Positions 48,958 through 60,959 of a DNA stretch of 64,000 bases are shown piece after piece; positions within the stretch are counted from its first letter, which is position 1, and each line of letters opens with the position of its first letter. The position numbers were made by a program, and so were the translations under genes. The notes under the pieces are model-generated. The model worked only from the letters and a program-made list of their open reading frames with translations. It did no database searches and was not told where the DNA came from. The stretch comes from Hydra vulgaris (taxonomy: Eukaryota; Cnidaria; Hydrozoa; Anthoathecata; Hydridae), in contig NC_088920.1 of the NCBI RefSeq assembly GCF_038396675.1, forward strand, positions 63,191,001 through 63,255,000. Direction: 5' to 3'.

Positions 48958-49508
48958 GGGGAAAGCGGGGCAAGATGGCGAATGGGGTAAGACGGCTTTT
49001 CATATAGCAACTCAACAAAAAAACTTAAAAATGGTTGAAAACGAAACTATAATTACACTTTGTATTTTAAAACGTCAAATTCTTTTTTTAAATACTAATA
49101 ATGCAATTTTATACGCATAAGTTTACTTTTTTCGCTTCAAAAAAAATACTTTGCTTTCGGTATATTGTAACGAATGGTGTCCTTTGAGTGTAACTTTTAT
49201 AAGAATATTTTTTTTCGACGCGTGTTTATTTTATGTTTCTTTAGTTAGATTAGTTGGTAATTTTTAAATTTTTATAAAGTTGGAGTCAGAAATTGCATAA
49301 TAAGTCATCTTGCCCTGGTCACGTGACCAGATGACATATTAATGAACTTTTTATTTTAAGTTTTTCTACTTTTAAACTAAACATTCAAGCAGGCAATGAA
49401 TCATTATGATAAAATGAACATACTGACAAAGCATTACTGCTTCATGACTGATAGTTTTGCATTAACTTTGGGTTTTCAAAACGTTCGCCATCTTGCCCCG
49501 CTTTCCCC
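48958..49508. mobile_element. MITE with GGGGAAAGCGGGGC ends and TA duplication
   Basis: Inverted repeats of 25 bp are perfect (left 48958-48982, right 49484-49508; GGGGAAAGCGGGGCAAGATG then GCGAA). TA flanks both ends, so it is probably a Tc1/mariner-type MITE. Interior hairpin CTGGTCACGTGACCAG at about 49315. It lies in an intron, ending 20 bp upstream of the 3' splice site of the last exon. Confidence 0.88.
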
Positions 49509-49671
49509 TATTTTAACATATTTTAAACTGAAATAATTAAAAATAATTACTTGAACTACTCAATAACTAGCTGATATAAAAATTTGGCTGCGGAGGAAGG
49601 GAGTGGTGGATTAGGAAGAAGGAATGCTGCGTAAAGAAAAATCTCAAAAAATAACCAATTCGATAACATAC

Positions 49672-49809
49672 CAACATTATCATTCCCTATAGTTGGAGCA
49701 AAAGTTTTAAACTCTGGAGCAGAAATAGTGCGTGGCTTGTTTGCCATAATATAGCCGTCAGACTCGTTTCTAGGTAAAGATTTAGGTAAAATTGAATCTG
49801 ATTTCTTCG
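49672..49809 (-). CDS. Internal exon, copy 1 of duplicated pair (KKSDS exon)
   Basis: 138 nt, acceptor TTTTACTTTTAG, donor GTTG/GTATGT, phase 1 to 1. Encodes KKSDSILPKSLPRNESDGY then MANKPRTISAPEF and ends GNDNVG. It splices in phase to the last exon at 48937. Its duplicate at 51489-51626 has the same length and splice sites. Confidence 0.65.
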
Positions 49810-49927
49810 CTAAAAGTAAAATAATAATAAAATGATGGTAATTATAACTTTAACGATGAAAAGAGTTAATGCAGTATTTTAATTTCATTTTTATAATTTA
49901 AAATAAATAGTTAATATTAACTCTTAC

Positions 49928-50052
49928 TTCTTTAGAAGAATCTTCTGTAGCTTGATGAACAGGAACTTGTTTTAAATTGTGCTTCTGATTTTGCAAAACA
50001 ACATTTATTTTATTTGCATGATCCTTGATTTGTTTAGTGTTTGTACAAAGAC
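49928..50052 (-). CDS. Internal exon, copy 1 of duplicated pair (LCTNT exon)
   Basis: Acceptor CTTTAAG, donor AAAGAA/GTAAGAG. The open frame reads LCTNTKQIKDHANKINVVLQ then KHNLKQVPVHQATEDSS. It accepts phase 1 but leaves phase 0, which does not match the next exon's phase 1, so it may be skipped, be dying, or splice elsewhere. Confidence 0.5.
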
Positions 50053-50576
50053 CTTAAAGAATTAGTTTCTTTCATCATTTTTTTGATTTATTTTATTTAT
50101 TTTATTTTCTTCATTTAAGCTATAAGTTTTATGAGTTTTCATCATTTTTTTGAATGTGTGCGTGTTTTTCAAATGCTTTAATGTATTTATTTTATTTTCT
50201 TTATTAAGCTATAAGTTTTTTTTGTGGTTTTCTTTTAGTTAACTACATTTTCTGGTTTTTTAAAAATTATACAATACCTGTTAGTTGTGGTTTTTAAAAA
50301 TTATGCAACGCCTGTTAGTTGTGGTTCGAGTATATTTTCTAGATCTTAAGAATCACTAGAAGAATTCTTATATATCAACATTATTTACGGTACATACCTA
50401 AGCACAACATCGAAACATCCTTATGCATAAATAGTCTCAAACATTTTGTGGCAAAACATTTTCCAACTGTTTCAATTAAATGTTTTTATTTGATCTTATC
50501 TTATATAGTTTATACGTTATAGTTATTTTCTGCAAATACAATAATACTTTCTTTAGTTTTACCAAATATTTGATAA

Positions 50577-50628
50577 AAGCTACACCCACCCTTAGTATAC
50601 GCTCAATCTTATGGGGTGGGTTTAGCTT
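50577..50628. repeat. 15-bp-arm hairpin
   Basis: AAGCTACACCCACCC and, 22 nt on, the complement with one mismatch (GGGTGGGTTTAGCTT). Possibly a MITE tip; lies between the duplicated exon pairs. Confidence 0.7.
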
Positions 50629-50699
50629 CTTAGCCATAATGAAAATAACTTACTTAGAAAAAAGAAAACTCTTGTACCCCTAATTTAATTTAATCTTTA

Positions 50700-51480
50700 A
50701 AAATCCCTCATTATACATGAGGGAAGTATCAGAAAAAAATCGAGACACTTTTTAAAAGAGTTTTGTGTGGTGAGCACAAAAAATCAAAAGAGAACAAATC
50801 GTGCACAATTTAATTTAGAAAAGAATTTTGATTTATTATTTGATAAATCTGTATACAAATGTGAACAAAAAAACATTTTATGTATTTGTATTTAAGATAA
50901 AAAGGTATTTAACAAAACAATTTTGAGTTTATATAGAGGTCATTTATTACAGCAAAAATTTTTATAATAGCGTGCGACCTTGCGCTTTTTTGAATTAGAT
51001 GGCAGTGAATGAAAAAGAGTACTTTAAAGACCAATGAGCTTAAAAGAGTGATAAAAAAATCATCGCAGATAGACAAAGTTGATCAAAAAAAAGTAAATAA
51101 AGTAAACAGAAAACACCTAAATGAATTATTATATATATACAAACAAAACACTCGTGTCAAAAATGTTGACAATTTATATAACTGACTCTTTATTTTTATA
51201 CTAAATTTTTTTGTTTTACTTTTTTATATTATTTCATTGTGTTACTTATTATTTATTACTTTTATTATAATATAGTACTTCATAAGTAAACTTTTTGTCA
51301 CCTTTTTTTACATTTTTTTTACATTTTTTTTACATTGCTGAGTTTTACAGTATTTTTTTACTAGTAATCACATACTCCTATTTTACTGGGACGTGATGTT
51401 GGTTTTCCAGCGATGGAATGAAGCGTTTGGAGAAATGGGTGTTGGTTTAGGAAAAAAAACGCAAGAAACAAACTGTTCAA
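50700..51480. other. Intron or spacer, no gene seen
   Basis: AT-rich; a small hairpin CCCTCAT...ATGAGGG is at about 50704-50723. Confidence 0.5.
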
Positions 51481-51488
51481 GAACATAC

Positions 51489-51626
51489 CAAAATTACCAT
51501 TTTTAATAGTTGAAACACAAGTATTAAAATCTGGTGCAGAAGTAGTACGAGGCTTGTTTGCCTTGATGTAGTCATCAGACTCATTTCTAGTTGAAGATTT
51601 GGGTAAAGTTGAATCAGATTTCTTTT
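51489..51626 (-). CDS. Internal exon, copy 2 of duplicated pair (KKSDS exon)
   Basis: 138 nt with acceptor TTTTACTTTTAG and donor TTTTG/GTATGT, encoding KKSDSTLPKSSTRNESDDY then KANKPRTTSAPDFN. About three quarters of residues equal copy 1. Phase 1 to 1, so it joins properly to either the LCTNT exon at 50052 or the last exon. Confidence 0.65.
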
Positions 51627-51749
51627 CTAAAAGTAAAAAAAAAAAGAAAGAATAAAATGATAGTACTTATAACTCTAACGATGAAAAAAGTTAATGCAGT
51701 ATTTTAATATTTTATAATTTAAAATAAATAGTTAATATTAACTCTTACT

Positions 51750-51889
51750 TTAATATGGTACAAAATATACAGGGGGATCTTCTGTAGCTTGATGAACAGG
51801 AACATGTTTTAAATTGTGCTTCTGATTTTGTAACACAAAATTTATTTCATCTGCTTGATCCTTGATTTGTTCAGTGTTTGTGCAAAGTC
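51750..51889 (-). CDS. Internal exon, copy 2 of duplicated pair (LCTNT exon)
   Basis: Reads LCTNTEQIKDQADEINFVLQ then KHNLKHVPVHQATEDPP, then, through a short sequence change relative to copy 1, PVYFVPY and a stop at 51750-51752. Either degenerate or used with the CCT/GTATAT donor. The adjacent intron is nearly identical to copy 1. Confidence 0.45.
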
Positions 51890-51899
51890 CTTAAAGAAT

Positions 51900-52339
51900 T
51901 AGTTGCTTTCATGTATTTTTTTTTTACATGTATGTATGTATTTTTTTTTAATAATAATTTTAGAAAGTAATATGATATCATTATAATTCGTTTGGCTTTT
52001 TTAATGTATTAAATTATTAGAGAGAAAGTTTAGTGCTGTATGAGTTATTATTTTATGTACTATAAAAATTTTATAGTACAATACAACATTTAATAGAAGG
52101 CTGATTTGACCTCAAATATTTCTTTAGTTAACTTTACATAATAATAATAAATACTAATAATCAAAATAAGGTAAAATCGCATTTTAGCGCATTTTATTCC
52201 TATGCAACTGGATAACGTATTTTATTCAATGAATAACATTATTAATAATCAACCATAACCCTGATCATTTATTAATAATTATAAATTAGGTTATTTAAAT
52301 GCATGCAAATAAAATTCGCCAAAATATGATTTTACCCAA
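51900..52339. other. Intergenic, no gene seen
   Basis: AT-rich. No further upstream exon of the minus-strand gene could be recognised. Confidence 0.45.
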
Positions 52340-52990
52340 AATAGAGCTTAGTTACATTAGTAATTTGCGAGAAGTTACTACAGTCACTGACAATGAAAGT
52401 AACTTTACCAAGGCTAGTTCTGAGTAAATGGTAGTTGAGGATGACCCAGAGATAACAAAAGAAGAACCTAAAGGAAACAGAAAAACTTGCAGGTGGAATT
52501 AATAACTCCAACAACAAACATCTAACATCAAACAAGGCAATCAAATATAGTTTAAGAAGAAGTTGGTGATATATTAAATAATACAGATATTTCAAGTGTA
52601 CAATTGCAAATACTACTTCATACCAGATGTATCTGCCACAGCCTGAATCTCATTGTCACAAAGGATTCAGAGGAAGCATTTAAAATTCCAGCCTATGGTT
52701 GCATGTATCATATTTGCACGGGAAACGCCAACCTTGTGGTATGCTGTAAATCGTAGCAGTATAGCTGCTGATAATTTGCCCGACATGTGTTAATAAAAAG
52801 CTTCTGGTTCCGGGGCAAACAAGATGGAATGCTAAATGTGATGCGATATGCATAATTTTAGAATTGAAAGATAAATTAAACCTGATAGCAGATGCCCTGC
52901 AGCTGCAAAAGTTTGCCAGAATATAAGAAATTTAAATCTTCAACTGTCGTTTTAAATAATTCTTTGCACCATTTTCGTCATTTGAGTTGA
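52340..52990 (+). pseudogene. hAT transposase fragment, ZBED type
   Basis: Plus strand with many stops: VTDNESNFTKASSE (second-Asp region), VEDDPEI, then TRCICHSLNLIVTKDSEEAF (the C-x2-H insert), then a frame with QTRWNAKCDAICIILELKDK (the TRWNS-type motif of ZBED-like hAT transposases). Order and motifs match that family; no ends seen. Confidence 0.72.
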
Positions 52991-52999
52991 CCCATGATT

Positions 53000-53395
53000 G
53001 ACAGGATAGGCTCTCTTATTAAAATGTAAGACCCAATACCTTTTTTTTACTAATGTTCTTCAAACGAGACCTCTGCTTATATTTTGATTAGAAAAGGATT
53101 AGTTTGAGCTAGGATTACTTGAGCTAGCTTTTTTGTTGCTGAACTTAGGATTTTCTCTACTGGTTCTGAACATGTTACTTTTGTCGCGGTCACTAAGCTT
53201 AGGTGGTCTTCTAAAATCAGGCATGTCAGCAAGGTCACCTGTCAGCTCCCAGGTTTTTACTGTGTTTTGCACGCAAAATTCAAAAACACTACAAGTTTAC
53301 TAATTTCAATGTTGTTATAACTTTTTGATTTGACCAGTTCAATAATTTGCCATTTGATGCTCCCTGACACCGCTTTTCTACCCATTTGCAAGAAA
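53000..53395 (-). pseudogene. Tc1-like transposase N-terminal fragment
   Basis: Minus strand from about 53395: MGRKAVSGSIKWQIIELVKS, a frame change, then RRPPKLSDRDKSNMFRTSRE and NPKFSN. This is the helix-turn-helix part of a Tc1/mariner transposase; no catalytic domain follows. Different from the element at 2.4-3.8 kb. Confidence 0.7.
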
Positions 53396-53399
53396 ACCG

Positions 53400-56080
53400 A
53401 AATTTGAAATATTGCAACCATTCTTTAGATTCTTAACAATTAAAATATTTATTTGTAATTTTAAAATAATTTTTTTATTTAAAAATCACGAGTACTCACT
53501 ATATTTATCATTTAAAGTGGTAATTAAGTATAATAATTAGTTATAAAGTGTGAAAAATGTATAATTAATTAACTGAAATAAACTTTTCTGTCATCAGTAA
53601 AATACATCATCTAATGTTAAATTAGTTTTAGGGAGGTAGTGTAATATGTGTGAATATTTTTTTCTATCTATTTTATCAATATAAACATAAATAGTAAAAA
53701 AAAAAAAGATAAACTTGAAATCTATATCCGTTAAATTTTAATGTTAGAAAATTTTAATGTTAGCACGTTGTTATCTTGATTAAACTTTTGTGCATAGCTG
53801 CATACATTAATTTTACACCATTATACTAATGTTTCAATGAAAGAAGTTACAGATTGTATTCACGCAGTACGGTTAAAAGAAAATATTTGAAAAAGTTATG
53901 CGACACAGTGACTTCCTTTTATTTGGTGATAAAATTATTTTTAAAAGGTAGTGGACTTCTATTTAGAAATTCATTAAACTAAAAAGTAGTTGTTTTTTTA
54001 ACGGTTTTATCATAATTTACCTTGTAACAGTTTTATTACAGCATTATTTTATGTCTGATAATGATCTTTTCTATTCAGATCTAAATACAACAAAAAAATA
54101 AAGAAATTATGAGGGTATATTTATTTATGTTTTATATGAAGTGGTTTCCTTTTTAAAAAATGTCAATTTATTTAATATCCATACAAAAAGTTCAAGTTAT
54201 CTGAAGAAATTTGCTGAAAGGGGAAGAAAGCTGAAAATGGTTTGTTTTATGTAAGTTTGAGTTATCCCAAGTTCGACTTAAACAAAAAATTTTAATAATA
54301 ATCAATTAGACAAATAAAAATACAAAATTTGCATAAATTTTGTATTTGTAAATTAAAAAATTATATAATTTTTGTATTTAAATATATACTTTTTTAATTT
54401 AAATACCTTGCATACTAGATATTAAATCAAATAATGAAGTACTAATAAAAAAAAGTGTTATCTCATTATTTAATTAAATAATGAGAATTAAAAAAAATTT
54501 AATAACGAGGGCAGCGTGAAATTGGGCAAATTAAATTGGCACATTTAATTAAATGCTCCAATTGAATTTACTTGCTGCACTTGAGCGGTGAACAAATCTC
54601 ACGTTGGTAAGTTGTTGTTTATTTAAATTAATTCTAAAATAGCATATAGCAAAAGAAAGTTCTTTTAACTAACATTATATTCAACCGAAATTGCTTACAA
54701 GCCAAACAAGTTTTTCATTTAAAAGCTATCGATTTAATAAGTTTTTTTACTTATCACAGGCGAAATTTTAAAGCTCTAGATAAAGCTCTAAACATGATTT
54801 AAAGCAATTTAAAATCACTATAAATTTATTTGAAATTTATACATAAAAATTTATTTTATGATAAAAATTATAATATAAAACTAGATAAACAAAAATACGA
54901 ATATCTATGTAAAAAAGTTCAAAAAATTTTTTACTTTTAGTTTTTAAACTTTTAGTTTTAAAATACCTAAGTATTTAGAAACTTAAATATTTTAAAACAT
55001 TTTTTATACAATATGTGTTTTTATTGACAGTTGTCAATTAAAATTTTGTTTCAGCTATAAAAGTTACAAGAGGTCGCAGCGACCGTAAAAAAAGTTTTGT
55101 TAAAAATTTAAACACTATTAAGCATTTTTTTCAAATTTATAATATAAAAAAAATATGAAAATAAATATAAATAAATACAAATAAGTAAATAATCATTTAA
55201 CCTTTTAAAACTGTATTTAAAAGCGATGTACGATGCAATTAAAATAGATCAAAGTATCAAATTTATTCAAATTTTGATTGGAAACAATTACCTTCGTTCT
55301 TATTTTCTCTCTATTAAATCACACAATGAAAAGAAGCGATTTAAATATGAAAAAAAAAAAAAAAAAAAAGAAGATACCTAAGAATAAAACAAGTAAAATA
55401 ATTATAATTTAATATTTATAAAATTAAAAAAATATTCCTGGTATGAATATAACCCACCAAAAAAAAAAAAATCCTTTTTAAGATATTTATGTATCCAAAA
55501 AATGACAAATAATTCTACATATGTGATACCTTAAATTGCTTAAACTTTTTTCAACTCTCAGAATGCAAGATTTTTTTTTTTCATGTTTTATTTGCCACAC
55601 ACTTAAATTTCCAATATTGTGAAAACGCTGCATACATTTTTTTCCTGGTTAACACCCTCTACAAGGATGGAATACTCACTGACCAACTTATAAGGTAAGC
55701 CAAAAAAAAATTGCATTTATATTAAAGGGACAGGTTATCATTTGTCAATGTTCAACAGGTAGTTGCTCACTGGCTCAAGCAATGATTATATCTGTAGAAT
55801 ATTTCTACTGTCAATTTATACATCTCATACATAATGCATAAGCGTATCTGTCTATTTCTACATCTCATACAGAATGCATAAACATTTAAAATTTCTCTCC
55901 ATGGTTTTGTTGAAAAATAGCGAACAGTATTTTTGAAAAAGATTACTATCATCTCTGGTGGAACTTTTTTATATAAAACTTAGGAGTACAAACTTACATT
56001 TAAAATAACCACATTTAAGTGTAAAAAATTTAGTATAAAATAATATTTTCTAAACCTTTTACATATTTTATGACAGGAAG
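53400..56080. other. Long intergenic stretch, no gene seen
   Basis: About 2.7 kb of AT-rich DNA with poly-A runs (55351-55369, 55458-55470). An imperfect inverted pair (AAATTAAATTGG / CCAATTGAATTT) lies around 54525-54570. Confidence 0.5.
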
Positions 56081-57170
56081 CACATCACTGATCTGATCAA
56101 CAACTGGAAGAGTTTAAAGAAAAGTAAGTGTAAGAACTTAAAAGAAGCAGGAAAAGCTAGAAAAGATTTCAAAAAGAAAATAAAGAAGTTTTTCTGGATA
56201 GCTGAACCAAATATCCAAGATATGCTAAAGAAGACTATCCTTAATAAGAACTCGCATCATGCAAGTATGAAATTTTTGAGAGATTAAAAGGCCAGTTATA
56301 AAAGGAACCTGGGTAAAAATGACCAACAATATAAGCAGTGAACTAAGACAAGAGAACAGTGAAGATTGAAACATGAACAGTTAGTACATAGTGATGAACA
56401 GTTTGCTCCGAGAGATGATTTGACTACAGAGCTGAAGGTTTCTTCAGAAACTAAAGATGTACCTCAGCATAGACTCAGATTGTTTTTTTGATTTTGCCCA
56501 GCCAGGTGCAAATAAAGACACACTACAGTTAGCCAAGGATTTTGTCAAAGATGTTGCCATGACTTAAGTTTCCAAAAATATTTTATCCAAATATTTGCTG
56601 CATGTGTTTACAGATTTGGTTGTTAGTTAAGGCACTTAACTAACAACCAAATCTGTAAACACATGCAAGTCTCAATCAAGTACTTGGCAAGGTCTTAATC
56701 AACTACTTGGCAAGCACAAAAAAAACCCATTCAAAATGCTGAATGGCACAAGAGAGGCTTAAAAGAGCTGCTGAGGAAACCCTTTGCCCTATAATAGCAC
56801 ACTTTGAAAGAAAAATTATGGAAGGTACACTAATGGGAAGGAAGAAAAAAGAGGTTTGCTTTTTCAGCTGATACTGATAAAATCATTCTTCTTTGAATTC
56901 CAGCAATAGAACATGGAACTAGAGCTGCTCAGTATGAAGCTTCGGTTATGATGAAGTGTGAATGGTTAATGTACTGGAAGATTATGGAATGTGCAATAAT
57001 GTGAAAGGATTGTTTTGACACAACTGCCACAAACACTAAATGACATTCAGGAACCAATATTAGGTTCAATCAAAGACAGGAATTTATTTTATTGGAGCTT
57101 GCCTGCAAGAGACTTATTTATGAGCTTTATCTTAAACAGGCTGTGTTTCTCATGTGAGGTTCTAGAGGTA
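56081..57170 (+). pseudogene. Transposase-like family, copy C
   Basis: Plus strand. N-terminal region (RKHITDLINNWKSLKKSKC, KKIKKFFWIAEPNIQDML) corresponds to copy A 1489-1872. A later part includes FAFSADTDKII, IPAIEHGTRAAQYEA, then CFDTTATNTK with its Asp codon at 57017, and 29 residues later CKRLIYELYL (57104). At least eight stops and several frame changes. A perfect 32-bp hairpin (56600-56666) interrupts the linker. His of the C-x2-H is Leu here. Confidence 0.68.
56600..56666. repeat. Perfect 32-bp-arm hairpin
   Basis: Left arm 56600-56631 begins GCATGTGTTTACAG; a 3-nt loop GCA; the right arm 56635-56666 is an exact complement. Lies within copy C. Confidence 0.94.
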
Positions 57171-57242
57171 GATGCTAACCGTATAACTCTATTATCCATC
57201 CAACGTATATCTGTTATGTTGGAATTAAAATCAACCCGATAA

Positions 57243-57839
57243 CCTAATGATTTACGCTCCTTTTTTTATGTTTTTTTTTAGACAAACACTGTTGCATCAC
57301 CATGCAAGTCATTATTACGAATGATTCCAACAGTCCATATTCTTTAAATAATTTTATGCTTGTAAAAAGATTATCCTTAATGATTTTATGAAAAATGTTT
57401 TAGAAAAGTGTGTAAAAAGCTTAAGCAATGCTGTTAAAACTTTATAATATTCTTAGTATATAATATGCCAAGATACATAGTAAAATGGTACAATATTCCA
57501 CTGACTCCACATCGTGTTCAGACTTTTATGGCCATAAACCTGCGTTTGCATGGTTTAACATATAAAAACTTAACTAACTCTTGTCAATAAGTGGAGTCAG
57601 ACTAGATGGAGTATCATCAAGTCATAAGAAAGTTCAGAAAGTAAAACTTGCTTTCTTTTAACGATATAATTTGTGAGCATTAGAGTTTTGCCTGGTCAGG
57701 TTTAAGTTTTAAATATCTTCTGCTAAAGAGATTTGATGTTCTAAAAATTTTTAGACTATAATATAACCTAAAAATATTTCATGCAAAAAAAGAAGTAATA
57801 AAATTAAAAATTTCATAGCTTGTAAAATATAAAAATAGC
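57243..57839. other. Intergenic
   Basis: No gene recognised. GACTCCAC at about 57502 and GTGGAGTC at about 57591 form a short distant inverted pair. Confidence 0.45.
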
Positions 57840-58080
57840 ACCAGGTATGAAACAGCTACAGGAATTCCAGACCTTATAAACCACTCAGTGTAAAAAACAA
57901 CTGTAAATAATCCCATATCTTCTATTTCATTTTTCTCAAAATCAGTCAATGCTGCCTAGAAGGAGATAAATTTTCAGAAAGTATATACCTATAATAAATC
58001 GAGCCATAAATCTAGCATGCTGTATGGGCCCAGGCTTTTTTTAGCCTGTACTGTTCATAACCGGACAACATCATTGTCAA
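57840..58080 (-). pseudogene. Transposase-like family, copy D (fragment)
   Basis: Minus-strand reading KPGPIQHARFMARFIIGIYF then LKIYLLL corresponds to copy B's HQPGACHEARFLADAIYILT. After a stop and frame change it continues EKNEIEDMGLFTVVFYTEWF. Short and decayed; orientation opposite to copy C, so a separate insertion or a rearranged piece. Confidence 0.5.
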
Positions 58081-58099
58081 CTCCAGATAATCAGATTTT

Positions 58100-58845
<746 letters not shown>

Positions 58846-58960
58846 AAATGTTAGTGCATTCTACAAACAGAGTGCTCAATGTTCTAAAAGAACAGAGCAA
58901 TAATAAATTAGTAAAAACACATATCTAGTTTTTGATTTCTTCAACACTGTGTTTCACCGT

Positions 58961-59227
58961 CAGTAGGTTCATTAGGAAGAACCTTCTTCCTGATGAACCT
59001 ACTGATGTTTAGCTAGGTTAAAAGGAGTCCACTCCTGGTACAACCTAGCTAAACATCAGTAGTGCTTTTTTTTAAAAAAAAAAGGTTTTTTATTTAATTT
59101 TCTTAAAAGGAGTCCACTCCTGGTACAACCTAGCTAAATAACCTACGTTATTTAGCTAGGTTGTACCAGGAGTGGACTCCTTTTAAGAAAATTAAATAAA
59201 AAACCTTTTTTTTTTTAAAAAAAGCAC
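58961..59227. repeat. Cluster of three adjoining hairpins
   Basis: Hairpin 1 (58961-59004): CAGTAGGTTCATTAGGAAGAA and its complement with one mismatch, 2-nt loop. Hairpin 2 (58999-59062): CTACTGATGTTTAGCTAGGT arms around AAAAGGAGTCCACTCCTGG. Hairpin 3 (59062-59227): two 81-bp arms with one mismatch and a 4-nt centre CTAC. AGGAGTCCACTCCT occurs in hairpin 2 and in the left arm of hairpin 3 (with its complement in the right arm), so hairpin 3 looks like an inverted copy of part of hairpin 2 plus flank. Confidence 0.93.
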
Positions 59228-59786
59228 GTAAAAAAATAAAAAACGTCATTCGTTTTTTTAGTGCAAATTGCTGAATTTGTAATTAAAATTAATTTAATTA
59301 ACGCAAAACGTTTACATTAAATTTTATTCCTTTCTTACAATTATTGAGTCTTGATTAAATAAATCTTTTAAAACGGTAATTTTTAATATAGAATAAGTTA
59401 TTCTATATTGAAATATACCATTTACAATATGATTTAAGAAATACATACAAAATATATACATACAAAATAATATACGAAAAATAAAAACCATATAAATGCA
59501 AGCCATGAATTAAATCTTCATTATATAACTTGTTTCTATTGTCATCTTGTAACCATTATTTACTTGTATCTAAATAATCACTTGCATCAGTTATCAATTT
59601 CACTGTCATCGATCAATCATTTGTTGGAACAGATCAAGAACTATAAACACGGGAAGATGAATCATACCAAATATATATTTTTGTTGAAACCGTTTTTATC
59701 AATAAGTCTTTGTTTGATAACAAATACTTATTGAACTCATAAATTAGAAAATTGATCACGGCACAATGATTGTGTCTGTCTGTATG
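59228..59786. other. Intergenic, no gene seen
   Basis: AT-rich, with a small inverted pair AATATAGAATA / TATTCTATATT at about 59385-59410. Confidence 0.45.
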
Positions 59787-60350
<564 letters not shown>

Positions 60351-60955
60351 TCCACACATCTTTTTCTAATAGTTTACAAAAACTCTATCATTGTTGAACC
60401 TACATGACCAGGTTGAAGGGCACTTTATACCTACACATAAATTGTATGTCAACGCGGTTATATATAGTTTTATTAAATTTATGAAACGCATTTGTTAATC
60501 AATTATCATAATAGTATAATAAATATTGTACCTTAATAATTATTGATAAATAAATGTATTCCATAAATTTGCTGTTCTGTTTATAAAAAACAACTTTTTT
60601 AACTTTTAATTTAACTGTTAAGGAAACTCTAAGATAACTAAAATGATCCATTTTAATAATAGAAATTTCCTAAAATTTTTTCTAATGTTCTACTATTTTA
60701 ATTAGGTTTTTATCTATAATTTTTTAAATTGTTAAAACACATAATTAACTAAATGACATTAAGAAAAGTTTTGCAATTTTTTTTTTAGTTTTTGTCATAG
60801 TTCATTAAAATTATTTATTTGTACTATTTTTATTTTTCTATCCTTATTAATTCTTTCATCTTTTTATTCTCATATTTTAATGAAAAATAAGAACATGTAC
60901 CATTAACTTTTGGTACCAACTTCAAATAGATCTTGACTCTTTAAAAACATAAGTA
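60351..60955. other. Intergenic, no gene seen
   Basis: AT-rich DNA between two LINE remnants. Confidence 0.45.
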
Positions 60956-60959
60956 AATA

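Noticed and set aside
53400..56080. Hidden gene in the 2.7-kb gap
   Set aside because: Reading both strands gave no frame or splice-bordered motif that could be supported.
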